DNA of 64,000 nucleotides from Bacteroidota bacterium (GCA_023429825.1 JAEZDC010000035.1:4301-68300); one strand, 5' to 3'. Counted from the first letter of the stretch, positions 51,354-60,113 are shown. Notes: generated from the letters alone by a model not told the origin. Program-made: numbers and translations.

Positions 51354-52690
51354 TCGTGTTGGTGCAACCTTCAATAATTTCAGGGGCACTTCATGCACCG
51401 GCATCTAAGAGTGCAATGCAACGAGTTTGCGCTGCAGCAGTGATACGAAAAGGACAAACGATCATTCATAATCCCGGCAATTCTAATGATGATAAAGCAG
51501 CATTGAATGTTATTCAACAGCTGGGAGCAAATGTGGACGAAGTAAGTGGAAAGCTGATAGTGAGTAGTAAAGGCGTATATCCAATTTCAAACACCCTGCA
51601 TTGTGGTGAAAGTGGATTAGGCATAAGAATGTTCACACCACTTGCAGCATTAAGCAATAGAGAAATCGCAATTCGCGGTGAAGGCAGCCTCGTTACTCGT
51701 CCAATGAATTTCTTTGATGAGGTGCTGCCTAAACTTGGTGTGTTTATGAGATCAAATGGAGGTAAGCTGCCGCTAATTATCAAAGGGCCATTGCAACCAA
51801 GGACCATCACTGTTGACGGATCATTGAGTTCTCAGTTTCTTACGGGATTGCTGATGGCTTTTTCTGCTGCCAATGCTTCAGATGTGTCTATTCATGTAAC
51901 TGATCTTAAGAGCAAACCATACATTGACCTCACATTACAGGTGATCAAAGATCTCGGAATGAAATTACCGCAGAATAAAAATTATAGTGAGTTCTATTTT
52001 GACAATTCTGCTATTCATTCATTTTCAACTATCGACTACACTGTTGAAGGTGATTGGAGTGGGGGTGCTTTTCTTTTAGTAGCAGGTGCTATCGCAGGAA
52101 ATGTTACTGTAAAATGTTTATTAAACATATCAAGACAGGCAGATAAAAGAATAGTGGATGCATTGCTGGATGCAGGTGTAGATGTTACTGTGCGGGAGGA
52201 TCAGGTTGAAGTGAAACGAAAAGATCTGCAATCGTTTGAGTTCGATGCAACAGATTGTCCCGACTTGTTTCCACCATTAGTAGCACTAGCAGCTAACTGC
52301 AAAGGCATATCCAGACTAAGAGGTTTAAGAAGATTGAAGCACAAAGAAAGTGACAGGGGAGTAACGCTGCAGGAAGAATTCAATAAACTGAGTACACGCA
52401 TTGATCTGGATGGAGATGAAATGATCGTCTACGGCAATGAAAAGATATTCGTCAAGAATCATACACTCAATTCTCATCACGATCACAGAATAGCGATGGC
52501 GTGTGCAGTAGCGTGTTTAAATGCAGATTTTGAAGTGGAGATAAGGAATGCCGATGCAGTAAAAAAATCCTACCCTGATTTCTGGGATCATTTGAAGCAA
52601 TTAAAAGCTGGTATATCTTTAAAGCCATTTACTAATGATAGTACATATGACCTCACCCCTAACCCCTCTCCGAAGAAGAGAGGAAGGTAG
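51350..52690 (+). CDS. aroA: 3-phosphoshikimate 1-carboxyvinyltransferase (EPSP synthase) with repeat-derived C-terminus
   Basis: A 446-residue enzyme that adds enolpyruvate to shikimate 3-phosphate. Recognisable parts are 'SKSAMQRVCAAAVI' (about 20-33), 'GESGLGIRMFTPLAAL' (about 84-99), 'VTRPMNFF', 'GSLSSQFLTGLLMAF', 'DCPDLFPPLVALAA' and the C-terminal 'HDHRIAMACAVA' (about 380-391). The natural end is probably near 'FWDHLKQLKAGI'. The last 12 residues, 435-446 ('LTPNPSPKKRGR'), are read from a mobile hairpin repeat that also flanks the insert in aroC. Catalytic residues are unaffected. Confidence 0.94.
   Translation: MIVLVQPSIISGALHAPASKSAMQRVCAAAVIRKGQTIIHNPGNSNDDKAALNVIQQLGANVDEVSGKLIVSSKGVYPISNTLHCGESGLGIRMFTPLAALSNREIAIRGEGSLVTRPMNFFDEVLPKLGVFMRSNGGKLPLIIKGPLQPRTITVDGSLSSQFLTGLLMAFSAANASDVSIHVTDLKSKPYIDLTLQVIKDLGMKLPQNKNYSEFYFDNSAIHSFSTIDYTVEGDWSGGAFLLVAGAIAGNVTVKCLLNISRQADKRIVDALLDAGVDVTVREDQVEVKRKDLQSFEFDATDCPDLFPPLVALAANCKGISRLRGLRRLKHKESDRGVTLQEEFNKLSTRIDLDGDEMIVYGNEKIFVKNHTLNSHHDHRIAMACAVACLNADFEVEIRNADAVKKSYPDFWDHLKQLKAGISLKPFTNDSTYDLTPNPSPKKRGR
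52651..52689 (+). repeat. LTPNPSP repeat, copy R1, at the 3' end of aroA
   Basis: Starts CCTCACCCCTAACCCC and forms a hairpin CCTCTC/GAGAGG (52665-52670 with 52678-52683). It supplies the last codons and the stop codon of aroA. Same orientation as R2 and R3. Confidence 0.85.
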
Positions 52691-52739
52691 AAACGAGAGG
52701 CGGTGTTATTAAAAAGATTTAACCATATAATTTTTACAA

Positions 52740-54266
52740 GTGAACAGTTTCGGCCGAATATTTCGCATCCACATCTTTGGAGAATCACATGGTGAATGTG
52801 CAGGTGTGACTATTGATGGTTGTCCTGCTGGATTACAGTTGTCTGCTGAAGATTTTATTGCAGATTTAGAAAGGAGAAAAGGAGGTCAAAAAAAAGGAAC
52901 AACACCAAGACAGGAAGAAGACCTTCCCATCTTTAAGTCCGGAATATTCAATGATAAAACAACCGGGGCTCCGATAACGATCCTGTTTGAAAACAAAAAT
53001 GTTCGTTCTGCTGATTATGAAAAGCAGAGAGATTATCCTCGACCTGGACATGCAGATTTTGTAGCACATGAAAAGTTTGGTGGGTATGAAGATTATCGCG
53101 GCAGCGGGCATTTCAGCGGGAGGTTGACTGTTGGATTGGTAGCGGCTGGGGTGATTGCGAAGAAACTTTTAAAGAACCTCACCCCTAACCCCTCTCCGAA
53201 GGAGAGGGGAATGAGATCCCATTCACCTTTTGGTTACATTACCTCTACACCTGATTCCTATTATCTTTTAAAAGAATTCGCAAAGCAAAACAGGCATAGC
53301 CCCACTGAAGCAGAAGATAAATTGTGGCAATTACTTCGTAACAGAAAGGTTGAAGATGCAAAATTCCGGAGACAACATCCTGTAGCGGGTTTTATTCCTG
53401 ACTTTGTGTGTCTTGAAAAGAAGCTGATCATTGAAATTGATGGCGGATATCATTCACAAGAAGATCAAAAGAAATACGATAATGCCAGAACCGAATGGTT
53501 GAAAGAGCACAACTATCAATTATTACGATTTACCAATGAGGATATCTTAATCCATGAAGAAAAAAGTGTGGATGAGATAAGAAAAGCTTTAAAGAACTTC
53601 ACCCCTAATCCCTCTTCAAAGGAGAGGGAAACGCTTGAAGGATTACCAGACACTGTTTCAAAAACGAGTGCCACCTCTCCCTCTCCCTTGGAGAGGGAGT
53701 CGGAGGGTGAGGTCAACATACAAGCAAATATCTTAGAAATAGGAGGTGAGCAGGATTTAGATAAAGGCCTTCAAAAAGCTATCGATGCCAAAGATTCTAT
53801 CGGTGGAATAATAGAATGCAAAGCGTCTGGTTTACCAACAGGCCTAGGTGAACCATTCTTCGATTCAGTAGAATCTCTTATAGCACATATTGTATTTGCT
53901 ATACCTGCAGTAAGAGGAATTGAATTCGGTACCGGCTTCGCTGCTGCGAAAATGTTTGGCAGTGAACATAATGATGCAATTGTCGATGAAAGTGGTTCCA
54001 CTCAAACCAATCATGCCGGCGGAATAGTAGGAGGTATCACCAATGGAAATGAATTGGTATTTCGTGTTGCTATCAAGCCTACTTCATCTACACCTAAACC
54101 TCAGCAAAGTCTCAACTGGAATACAGGTGTTGTTGAAGAGTTCTCTATAAAAGGCCGACATGATCTATGTATCGCTTTGCGGGTACCTGTGATTCTTGAA
54201 GCAGTAACGGCAATTGTATTGGCAGATCTTATGTTAATGGGACAAAGAATACCTAGAATATTATGA
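52740..54266 (+). CDS. aroC: Chorismate synthase with an in-frame nuclease-domain insertion
   Basis: Begins with GTG at 52740 ('MNSFGRIFRIHIFGESHGEC'). The frame encodes 508 residues, whereas related enzymes have about 350. Residues 1-146 and 326-508 together make a normal chorismate synthase: 'FGESHG' (13-18), 'YPRPGHADF' (99-107), 'GSGHFSGRLTVGLVAAGVIA' (121-140), then after the insert 'AIDAKDSIGGIIECKASGLP', 'GLGEPFFDS', 'TNHAGGIVGGITNG' and 'GRHDLCIALRVP'. FMN and substrate residues seem intact. Residues 147-325 are foreign and hold a DUF559 domain. No intein splice residues exist, so a protein with an extra domain is the likely product. Confidence 0.92.
   Translation: MNSFGRIFRIHIFGESHGECAGVTIDGCPAGLQLSAEDFIADLERRKGGQKKGTTPRQEEDLPIFKSGIFNDKTTGAPITILFENKNVRSADYEKQRDYPRPGHADFVAHEKFGGYEDYRGSGHFSGRLTVGLVAAGVIAKKLLKNLTPNPSPKERGMRSHSPFGYITSTPDSYYLLKEFAKQNRHSPTEAEDKLWQLLRNRKVEDAKFRRQHPVAGFIPDFVCLEKKLIIEIDGGYHSQEDQKKYDNARTEWLKEHNYQLLRFTNEDILIHEEKSVDEIRKALKNFTPNPSSKERETLEGLPDTVSKTSATSPSPLERESEGEVNIQANILEIGGEQDLDKGLQKAIDAKDSIGGIIECKASGLPTGLGEPFFDSVESLIAHIVFAIPAVRGIEFGTGFAAAKMFGSEHNDAIVDESGSTQTNHAGGIVGGITNGNELVFRVAIKPTSSTPKPQQSLNWNTGVVEEFSIKGRHDLCIALRVPVILEAVTAIVLADLMLMGQRIPRIL
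53176..53213 (+). repeat. LTPNPSP repeat, copy R2 (left end of the aroC insert)
   Basis: Reads ACCTCACCCCTAA and then a hairpin CCCCTCTCC-GAA-GGAGAGGGG (53189-53209, 9-bp perfect stem). It is translated as 'LTPNPSPKERG'. Confidence 0.88.
53597..53630 (+). repeat. LTPNPSP repeat, copy R3 (internal, direct)
   Basis: Reads TTCACCCCTAAT and then a hairpin CCCTCTTC-AAA-GGAGAGGG (53610-53628) with one G-T pair. It is translated as 'FTPNPSSKERE'. The preceding bases AAAGAAC are the same as before R2. Confidence 0.8.
53674..53713 (-). repeat. LTPNPSP repeat, copy R4 (right end, inverted)
   Basis: On the minus strand it starts ACCTCACCCTCCGACT and contains the hairpin CCCTCTCC-AAG-GGAGAGGG (53679-53697). 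On the plus strand it is translated as 'SPSPLERESEGEV'. Its inverted orientation to R2 gives the insert matched ends. Confidence 0.82.
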
Positions 54267-54571
54267 TCATCTACCACATCACTTATGCAACAGACTGGGA
54301 GCTGGGGTTAACGCAAGGTTTTTACACAGCCCCCTCTTTACAGGCAGAAGGGTTTATCCATTGCAGCCTGGATAACCAGGTACAAGGTGTATTGGAAAGA
54401 TATTATGCAGGCGAAACCAATCTAGTAAAGCTTGTCATCGATACAGATAAATTAGATCATCAGCCAAAATTTGAATTAGCTCCTTCTGTAAACGAAGACT
54501 TCCCTCATATTTATGGCCCGATCAATTTAAATGCAGTAACAGAAGCGGTGCATTTGGATAAGGGAGAATAA
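54263..54571 (+). CDS. DUF952-family protein
   Basis: A 102-residue protein with the DUF952 signatures 'IYHITYATDWE', 'LQAEGFIHCSLDNQV' (about 28-42), 'LVKLVIDTDKL' and 'FPHIYGPINLNAV' (about 81-93). The fold is related to ADP-ribosyltransferase-like or RNA-2'-phosphotransferase-like proteins according to family notes, but no activity is established. Its ATG overlaps the aroC stop codon (ATGA), so it is co-translated with chorismate synthase. It ends the aromatic gene run. Confidence 0.88.
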   Translation: MIIYHITYATDWELGLTQGFYTAPSLQAEGFIHCSLDNQVQGVLERYYAGETNLVKLVIDTDKLDHQPKFELAPSVNEDFPHIYGPINLNAVTEAVHLDKGE

Positions 54572-54622
54572 AAAAGGATCACGGTTACCCGCAATCCTCT
54601 CTCTATAAACTTCATATTAAGA

Positions 54623-56032
54623 TCAAATATCTATCGCCTCGCCATATGCCGCAGCAGTAGCCTCCTTCAATCCTTCACTCATCGTAGGATGCGGATGCAC
54701 GGCATTCAATATTTCGTGAGCTGTAGTCTCTAACTTCCTTGCAACCACCGCTTCAGCAATCATCTCTGTTACATTATTCCCGATCATATGACAGCCTAAG
54801 AACTCGCCATACTTCGCATCGTATACCACCTTTACAAAACCTTCTGTTGCACCTGATGCACTCGCTTTACCACTCGCCATGAAAGGAAACTTACCCACTT
54901 TTACTTCATAGCCTGCATCTTTAGCAGCCTTCTCTGTCATACCCACACTGGCGATCTCCGGTGAGCAATATGTACAGCCAGGAATATTTCCAAAATCCAT
55001 CGCTTCAGGCATGTGATGAAATTTCTTTTCATTATATCCCATATGCTCTGCTGCAAGAATACCTTCTTTCGCAGCCTTATGTGCCAATGCATGATTTGGA
55101 ACACAATCCCCGATTGCATAAATACCCTGCACAGAAGTCTGGCAGTATTTATCGATAACGATCTTTCCTTTTTCAGTCTTTACACCTAATTGCTCCAGAC
55201 CTAAGTCTTCAATATTAGAGACTACACCTACAGCGCTCAATACGATATCCGCCTCCAGTGTAACCATGCTACCATCCTGCTTCTTTACATAAGCTTTCAC
55301 CCCATCACCGCTCTTTTCCACTTTCTCAACAGATGCATTGGTCATGATCTCCATGCCCTGCTTTTTGTATTGCTTCTCGAGTTCTTTGGATATCTCTTCA
55401 TCTTCTACCGGAACGATCCTCGGCATAAACTCAACGATCGTCACTTTTGTTCCCATGCTATTGTAGAAATACGCGAATTCAACACCTATCGCACCACTAC
55501 CCACAATGATCATACTCTTAGGCTGCTGTGGTAATACCATCGCTTCCCTGTAACCGATGATGCTTTTACCATCTATCGGAAGATTAGGCAATTGTCTTGC
55601 TCTACCACCTGTCGCCAAAACAATATATTTCGCTTCAACAGTTTGTTTGCTTCCATCGGCAGCAGTTACCTCTACTTGTCCTTTAGCCTTCAGCCTCCCA
55701 TAACCCATGATCACATCGATCTTATTCTTCTTCATCAGGAACTGAACACCTTTGCTCATTTTATCTGCCACACCACGACTACGTTTGATCACTGCCCCAA
55801 AATCTGCCTGCGCCCCACTGATATTGATACCATAGTTACTGCCATGCTTTGCATATTCGTACACCTGGGCGCTCTTCAACAACGCTTTAGTAGGAATACA
55901 ACCCCAGTTCAAGCAGATACCACCAAGACTTTCTTTTTCAATGATAGCCACTTTAAAACCCAGCTGTGAAGCACGAATAGCCGCAGGATACCCTCCAGGA
56001 CCACTACCTATAACAATTACGTCGTAAGCCAT
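54623..56032 (-). CDS. lpdA: Dihydrolipoyl dehydrogenase
   Basis: A 469-residue flavoprotein, the E3 component that reoxidises lipoamide of 2-oxoacid dehydrogenase complexes with NAD. It shows the FAD loop 'VIVIGSGPGGYPAAIRA' (5-21), the redox disulfide 'GGICLNWGCIPTKAL' (Cys40, Cys45), the NAD loop 'IIVGSGAIGVEFAYF' (about 175-189), 'IYAIGDCV' and the catalytic 'HPHPTMSE' (about 445-452). Length is normal. No E1 or E2 gene is adjacent. Confidence 0.97.
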   Translation of the reverse strand: MAYDVIVIGSGPGGYPAAIRASQLGFKVAIIEKESLGGICLNWGCIPTKALLKSAQVYEYAKHGSNYGINISGAQADFGAVIKRSRGVADKMSKGVQFLMKKNKIDVIMGYGRLKAKGQVEVTAADGSKQTVEAKYIVLATGGRARQLPNLPIDGKSIIGYREAMVLPQQPKSMIIVGSGAIGVEFAYFYNSMGTKVTIVEFMPRIVPVEDEEISKELEKQYKKQGMEIMTNASVEKVEKSGDGVKAYVKKQDGSMVTLEADIVLSAVGVVSNIEDLGLEQLGVKTEKGKIVIDKYCQTSVQGIYAIGDCVPNHALAHKAAKEGILAAEHMGYNEKKFHHMPEAMDFGNIPGCTYCSPEIASVGMTEKAAKDAGYEVKVGKFPFMASGKASASGATEGFVKVVYDAKYGEFLGCHMIGNNVTEMIAEAVVARKLETTAHEILNAVHPHPTMSEGLKEATAAAYGEAIDI

Positions 56033-56124
56033 TGTATTTTATTAGTTAATTAGATAATACTTGTTACGTAAGAAGCTGCGAAAATACTCGCAAAAGCGCA
56101 AATAGAAAAAAGTGGATTTATTAT

Positions 56125-56182
56125 GTAGCCAGCTGTATAATAGCTATTAAACTCCCGTTGCGTCGCACACTTGTGCTGCCGG
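56125..56182 (+). repeat. Dispersed intergenic repeat, copy 6
   Basis: Reads GTAGCCAGCTGTATAATAGC, then ACTCCCGTTGCGTCGCACAC and TTGTGCTG. It lies between the dihydrolipoyl dehydrogenase gene and the terminator of the PHP-domain gene. Confidence 0.65.
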
Positions 56183-56199
56183 ATATGTATCAACAAAAA

Positions 56200-56228
56200 A
56201 GGTTTCCAACCTTAAAGGTTGAAAACCT
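56200..56228 (-). terminator. Terminator of the PHP-domain surface protein gene
   Basis: Thirteen-bp stem (one mismatch) AGGTTTcCAACCT/AGGTTGaAAACCT with a 3-nt loop, followed on the minus strand by TTTTTTG. Confidence 0.8.
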
Positions 56229-56291
56229 ATATCAAAATTTACGTCTATCATCTACCGCCTTGCGCTTTCTCATCACGGCCTCCATCTTCAC

Positions 56292-59200
56292 CTACTGCTT
56301 CACAAACTTCTGCACTATTCTCTCTTCACCCACCTTCACAATCACATAATATTCTCCAGCAGCTAATGCAGCAGCATTGATCTGTTTGATCTGTGATCCA
56401 TTCAACAAACTTATCATCTCCGCTTTAATGATCTTACCAAACATATCTGTGATATTCAACTGGGCCTTCGCAGTTTCAGTAGTGCTGATCTTAAGGTTCA
56501 GTACATTCTTAACCGGGTTTGGATAGACAGTAATACTGTTTGTACCCAAAGGCTTCAGATTCACCATTATAATAGAAGAATATGTTGTCTTTCCGTCTTT
56601 ATCTACCTGTTGTAAGCGATAATAATTGTATCCAACGTTTGGCTTCTTATCAATGAGATCGTAAACATTTTGACCCGCAACATTCTTAGCATCTACCGTA
56701 GCAATGCCGGAGAAGTTAACGCCATCTGCAGATCGCTCAACAATAAATGATTTAGTATTCACTTCATTGGTAGTGATCCATTGCAAACCGGTGGTTCTTT
56801 CATTGGTAAGATTTCCTTTGAATGATAAGAACGTAAGTGGCACCGGGTTAGTGTTTCTTGTATACCATATAGGAGAGGTGATCACATAACCACCACTCAT
56901 ACTGATCTCCGCATAATAGTACGCAGTATTACCTACAGCCAATGTATTGTCAGTAAAGTTGAAAGTGTTGGTATTGGTTAAGGAATCCAGTACAACAGGA
57001 GTCAGGCCACTTGCGGGTGTACCATAATATATCCTGATAGTGGCAGTAGCTGATGGGTTATCCGGATCTGTTACATTAATGCTGATGGCAGGCGCTGTTG
57101 TTCCTGAAGTGATACTTCCCATCACCTGGTTGTTGATCGTGAAATTTACTTTGGTATTACAATCATGTGTTGAATAGAAGCTGCGATTCTTTATCGCATG
57201 TAAAAGATTATTCTGAGTTAAAGAAGACGCAACCACCGCTGTCCTGGAATAAGTTGATCTTCCGAAGTTAGTATAGTGCGTATCATGATCGATATTCGGA
57301 CCCACATGATAACCTCTGCTCAATAACTTTTTATAATAGCTATAATGTCCAAGGCGGGTAGGGGCATCATTATAAGTTGTATTCGTACTAAATGCGGGAC
57401 CGCTTTCAATAGCCACACCCACGATAGCGCTGTCCACCGTTGCTCTCCATGCCATATTTGCAATATTGCCGAAGTCGCTGTTATCAGGATGTGCTAACAT
57501 AGCAAATGCATTTCCACCCAGGTCGTTGAGGGTTTTAAATAATCCTGTCGTACCCGTAGTTAGAGGAGTTCCTGTATAATCACCTTTAGCTACATAGATG
57601 TCGTAGTTACCTGTTTCCCATCCGATCAATTGATTTACGCCATACACCAAAGCATGCCCGCCATTACTGATCGTTCCCCATTCCATTCCATATAAAGCAA
57701 CGAAGTTAGAAACCGTAGCTGCATTAGCCTGGTTCACACCCATTGCGTAACTGGCTAATGCCATTCCTGCCTCTGCGTGATTATGTTCAGAAATGCCCAG
57801 GTAGTCCATGCACAAAGAATTCTTCGCGTAAGCATAATCATCTGCAGGCGTTAAAGCGGTATTGTCTTTATTGCCATCGCTATATGATGAGTGTGCATGC
57901 AGGTTACCAAAATAATAATTTCTTAAAGCAGCGGCTGCTGTAGTGGCATTTCCCTGCAAAGGAGAAGTTGTTAAGTATTTCGGGCCACCGGTACACTGAT
58001 CTTTCTTAGCAAACACGAAGAAATAATAAGTATTGGCGGCAGAGAGGCCTGTTACAATGAATCCTGTTGGTGAGCTGTTGCTTACAACCGTTGCATTTCC
58101 CAATGTGCTGCCCGCAGTGTAATTGACGCCATCCTGGGGCGTATTACTGAGTGTTGATGAAGTACTATACAAAACCAAATATGCATCGGCATCACTTGAA
58201 GCAGTGAAATATCCATTCACCGCATTATTAGACGGCGAAAGATTCAGTGCGGTTGGTTGTGTTGTTGGGGTGGTGCATGCAGGAACAATGGTAGTAGCCG
58301 CACTTGATGTTAAAGGCGATGTCGTTTGATAAGCAGGACCACCACTGCAATTATCTTCATTCACCGCATACACAAAAAAGTAATAAGTGGTACCCGGGGT
58401 TAAGTTATTTGCATTGAAACTGTTCAAAACAGTTTTTGTAACAACAGTTCCTCCACCCAGGGTGCTATTAGCAGAGTAGTTATTACCATTTACAGGTTGT
58501 GAGCTTAGGGAAGAATTAGTACTTCGAACAACTAAATAATGATCTGCATTAGTAGAAGGAGAAGCCGTGAACGTTCCTCTTATACTGGAGGTAGTGATAT
58601 TACTAAACACCAGGTTTGTTGGTTGTTGTGCAGGGGCAGTGCACGGTGCATTTGAGCTTAATGTGGTAGAAGTTCCTGCAAGTGGACTGGTTGTATTATA
58701 CAAAGGACCACCGCTACACATATGGTTCATTGCATAGATGAAATAGTTATAGGTAGTGGAAGGACTTAAAGAAGAATGCGTAAAACCGGTACTGTTACCA
58801 AACGCTATCACCGTACCATCGCCCAAATTATCCCCTGCGCTGTAACTGGTTCCGTTCACAGGTAAAGAGCTCAAGGTATTATTAGTAGTGGCTACAACAA
58901 GATATCCTTGTGAAGCAGGGCTAGCTGCAGTGAAATTTCCACTGATACTGCTGTAAGCAGGTGTGAGTGAAAGGTTAGTTGCTTGTGCACTAGGTGTAGC
59001 ACATGCCGTAGAAGAAACTGCAGTCACCTTGATATTATCTAGCGATAACTTAGGCCTGTTACCGGTTGTTCCGCCGGTACCATTGTATAAATAAAAACGG
59101 ATCTGTGCTGTTGGGCTGTTATTGAATGATGCAGGAAGCTGAACAAAGTTCACATGACCTGAAGTAGGGGCGTTGTTCGTAAAGTTCAACACTGCTGCGC

Positions 59201-59699
59201 CTGTCAACTCTGTAAAGGTAGCCCCATCTGTAGAGGTGTATACTTTTAAAGATGATTTACGATTACCCGTGAGGTTATTGATACTTGCCCAGTCAAAGCT
59301 TAACGTACCTGCATTCAGGCCGCTGAAGTTTACGAAGAAGTCCATCGCAATAGCGTTACTGTTATCGGCAGTTCCTGTGATAAGTAATGTCATTGCAGTA
59401 CCGCCTGAGTAAATTCCGCTACTACTGCCACCATTTTGAAAAACGGTAGTGGAATGGCTGAGTCTTTTACCATCAGGTACTGTTCCTATAGCTACCGGAT
59501 CGTTACCACGCCAGGCGGCAGCGCCTGTACCTGCTGAAAATGTTCCATTGGCAGGAGAGGCACTGAACGTCCAGTTAGCGTAATCTGCGAATGTTTCTGT
59601 ATAGGTGTAATTGGGCTGGGCTGACATATTCACAGCAGTTTGGGCAGAGCCTGTTTGAATGATCAATAATGCCCCAAAAAACGCAAGCAATCCTTTCAT
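56292..59699 (-). CDS. T9SS-exported PHP-domain (CehA/McbA-like) metallohydrolase with repeat domains
   Basis: From the ATG at 59699 the protein has 1135 residues: a signal peptide (to about 19), a jelly-roll-like region (about 30-230), three fibronectin-like repeats of about 120 residues each with the recurring pattern 'YLVV/L..T.S.LS..P..G..Y' and 'TTYYFFVYA', and a PHP phosphoesterase domain starting 'YYFGNLHAHSSYSDGN' (His601, His603) with 'DYLGISEHNH', 'LYGMEWGT' and 'FAMLAHPDNSDFG'. Beta domains follow, and a T9SS type A sorting domain ('SITVYPNPVKNVLNLKIS' to 'IVQKFVKQ'). Cell-surface hydrolysis of a phosphoester or carbamate-like substrate is likely from the fold; the substrate is unknown. 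A start at 59762 is rejected as preceding the signal peptide. Confidence 0.92.
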   Translation of the reverse strand: MKGLLAFFGALLIIQTGSAQTAVNMSAQPNYTYTETFADYANWTFSASPANGTFSAGTGAAAWRGNDPVAIGTVPDGKRLSHSTTVFQNGGSSSGIYSGGTAMTLLITGTADNSNAIAMDFFVNFSGLNAGTLSFDWASINNLTGNRKSSLKVYTSTDGATFTELTGAAVLNFTNNAPTSGHVNFVQLPASFNNSPTAQIRFYLYNGTGGTTGNRPKLSLDNIKVTAVSSTACATPSAQATNLSLTPAYSSISGNFTAASPASQGYLVVATTNNTLSSLPVNGTSYSAGDNLGDGTVIAFGNSTGFTHSSLSPSTTYNYFIYAMNHMCSGGPLYNTTSPLAGTSTTLSSNAPCTAPAQQPTNLVFSNITTSSIRGTFTASPSTNADHYLVVRSTNSSLSSQPVNGNNYSANSTLGGGTVVTKTVLNSFNANNLTPGTTYYFFVYAVNEDNCSGGPAYQTTSPLTSSAATTIVPACTTPTTQPTALNLSPSNNAVNGYFTASSDADAYLVLYSTSSTLSNTPQDGVNYTAGSTLGNATVVSNSSPTGFIVTGLSAANTYYFFVFAKKDQCTGGPKYLTTSPLQGNATTAAAALRNYYFGNLHAHSSYSDGNKDNTALTPADDYAYAKNSLCMDYLGISEHNHAEAGMALASYAMGVNQANAATVSNFVALYGMEWGTISNGGHALVYGVNQLIGWETGNYDIYVAKGDYTGTPLTTGTTGLFKTLNDLGGNAFAMLAHPDNSDFGNIANMAWRATVDSAIVGVAIESGPAFSTNTTYNDAPTRLGHYSYYKKLLSRGYHVGPNIDHDTHYTNFGRSTYSRTAVVASSLTQNNLLHAIKNRSFYSTHDCNTKVNFTINNQVMGSITSGTTAPAISINVTDPDNPSATATIRIYYGTPASGLTPVVLDSLTNTNTFNFTDNTLAVGNTAYYYAEISMSGGYVITSPIWYTRNTNPVPLTFLSFKGNLTNERTTGLQWITTNEVNTKSFIVERSADGVNFSGIATVDAKNVAGQNVYDLIDKKPNVGYNYYRLQQVDKDGKTTYSSIIMVNLKPLGTNSITVYPNPVKNVLNLKISTTETAKAQLNITDMFGKIIKAEMISLLNGSQIKQINAAALAAGEYYVIVKVGEERIVQKFVKQ

Positions 59700-60113
59700 T
59701 GATGGTAGGTTTTGGAAACGGCAAATGTCGTTCAAAATCGACAGGTGAAACATTAAAAGCAAATGAAATAGCGCAGCTAATTAATAGGAAAACAACAAAG
59801 AAGGCGAAACTTGAGAGTTTGATGATAGTTTGAAAGTTGAAAAACACCTTGTTTTATTACGGAAGCTACGTTCAATGAGCTTAGCAATCTGCATTGGTCG
59901 TTAAAGCGATTGGTAATAGAAGTCGGTTCTCGGAATTAATTCAATTAGTAAATAAAATCGGCTTTTCCGTTCACAAAAGTCATTTCTCATAGAAGTGCTG
60001 GTACTACCACAAGCAATGATCAGTGGCTATCAAGCAAATCAAAATAGCGTCTCCACGTACGAGGAAATCAAATATGGAATTGTGCAGCTAACTCATCGTA
60101 GCGAGTGGCGTGC
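59700..60113. other. Gene-poor stretch
   Basis: No convincing gene is seen. It contains a GACATTTG sequence (one mismatch to TAnnTTTG) on the minus strand about 20 nt before the PHP gene. An inverted repeat TGTGCAGCT/AGCTGCACA (60081-60089 with 60117-60125) sits at the end of the small gene that follows. Confidence 0.5.

Larger units (their letters stand above)
53178..53714 (+). mobile_element. In-frame insertion element carrying a DUF559 (Vsr-like PD-(D/E)XK) nuclease domain
   Basis: A 537-bp (179-codon) block inside aroC is flanked by AAC on both sides (53175-53177 and 53715-53717); removing it restores '..AKKLLKNIQANILEIGG..'. It begins with repeat R2 (CTCACCCC) and ends with the inverted repeat R4 (GGGTGAGG), giving terminal inverted repeats ACCTCACCC/GGGTGAGGT. 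Between R2 and R3 is a DUF559 domain: 'HSPTEAEDKLWQLLRNRK', 'AKFRRQHPVAGFIPDFVC', 'KKLIIEIDGGYHSQ' with the Asp and E-x-D residues of the nuclease core, then 'LLRFTNEDIL'. There is no recognisable transposase. I infer a mobile repeat unit tolerated as a surface domain. Confidence 0.8.

Noticed and set aside
52740..54266. Intein in aroC
   Set aside because: The insert has no nucleophilic residue at the N-junction, no His-Asn at the C-junction and no HINT blocks; it begins and ends with hairpin repeats.
52740..54266. aroC as a broken pseudogene
   Set aside because: The frame is open throughout, and both halves keep all chorismate synthase motifs; the insert is a whole number of codons.
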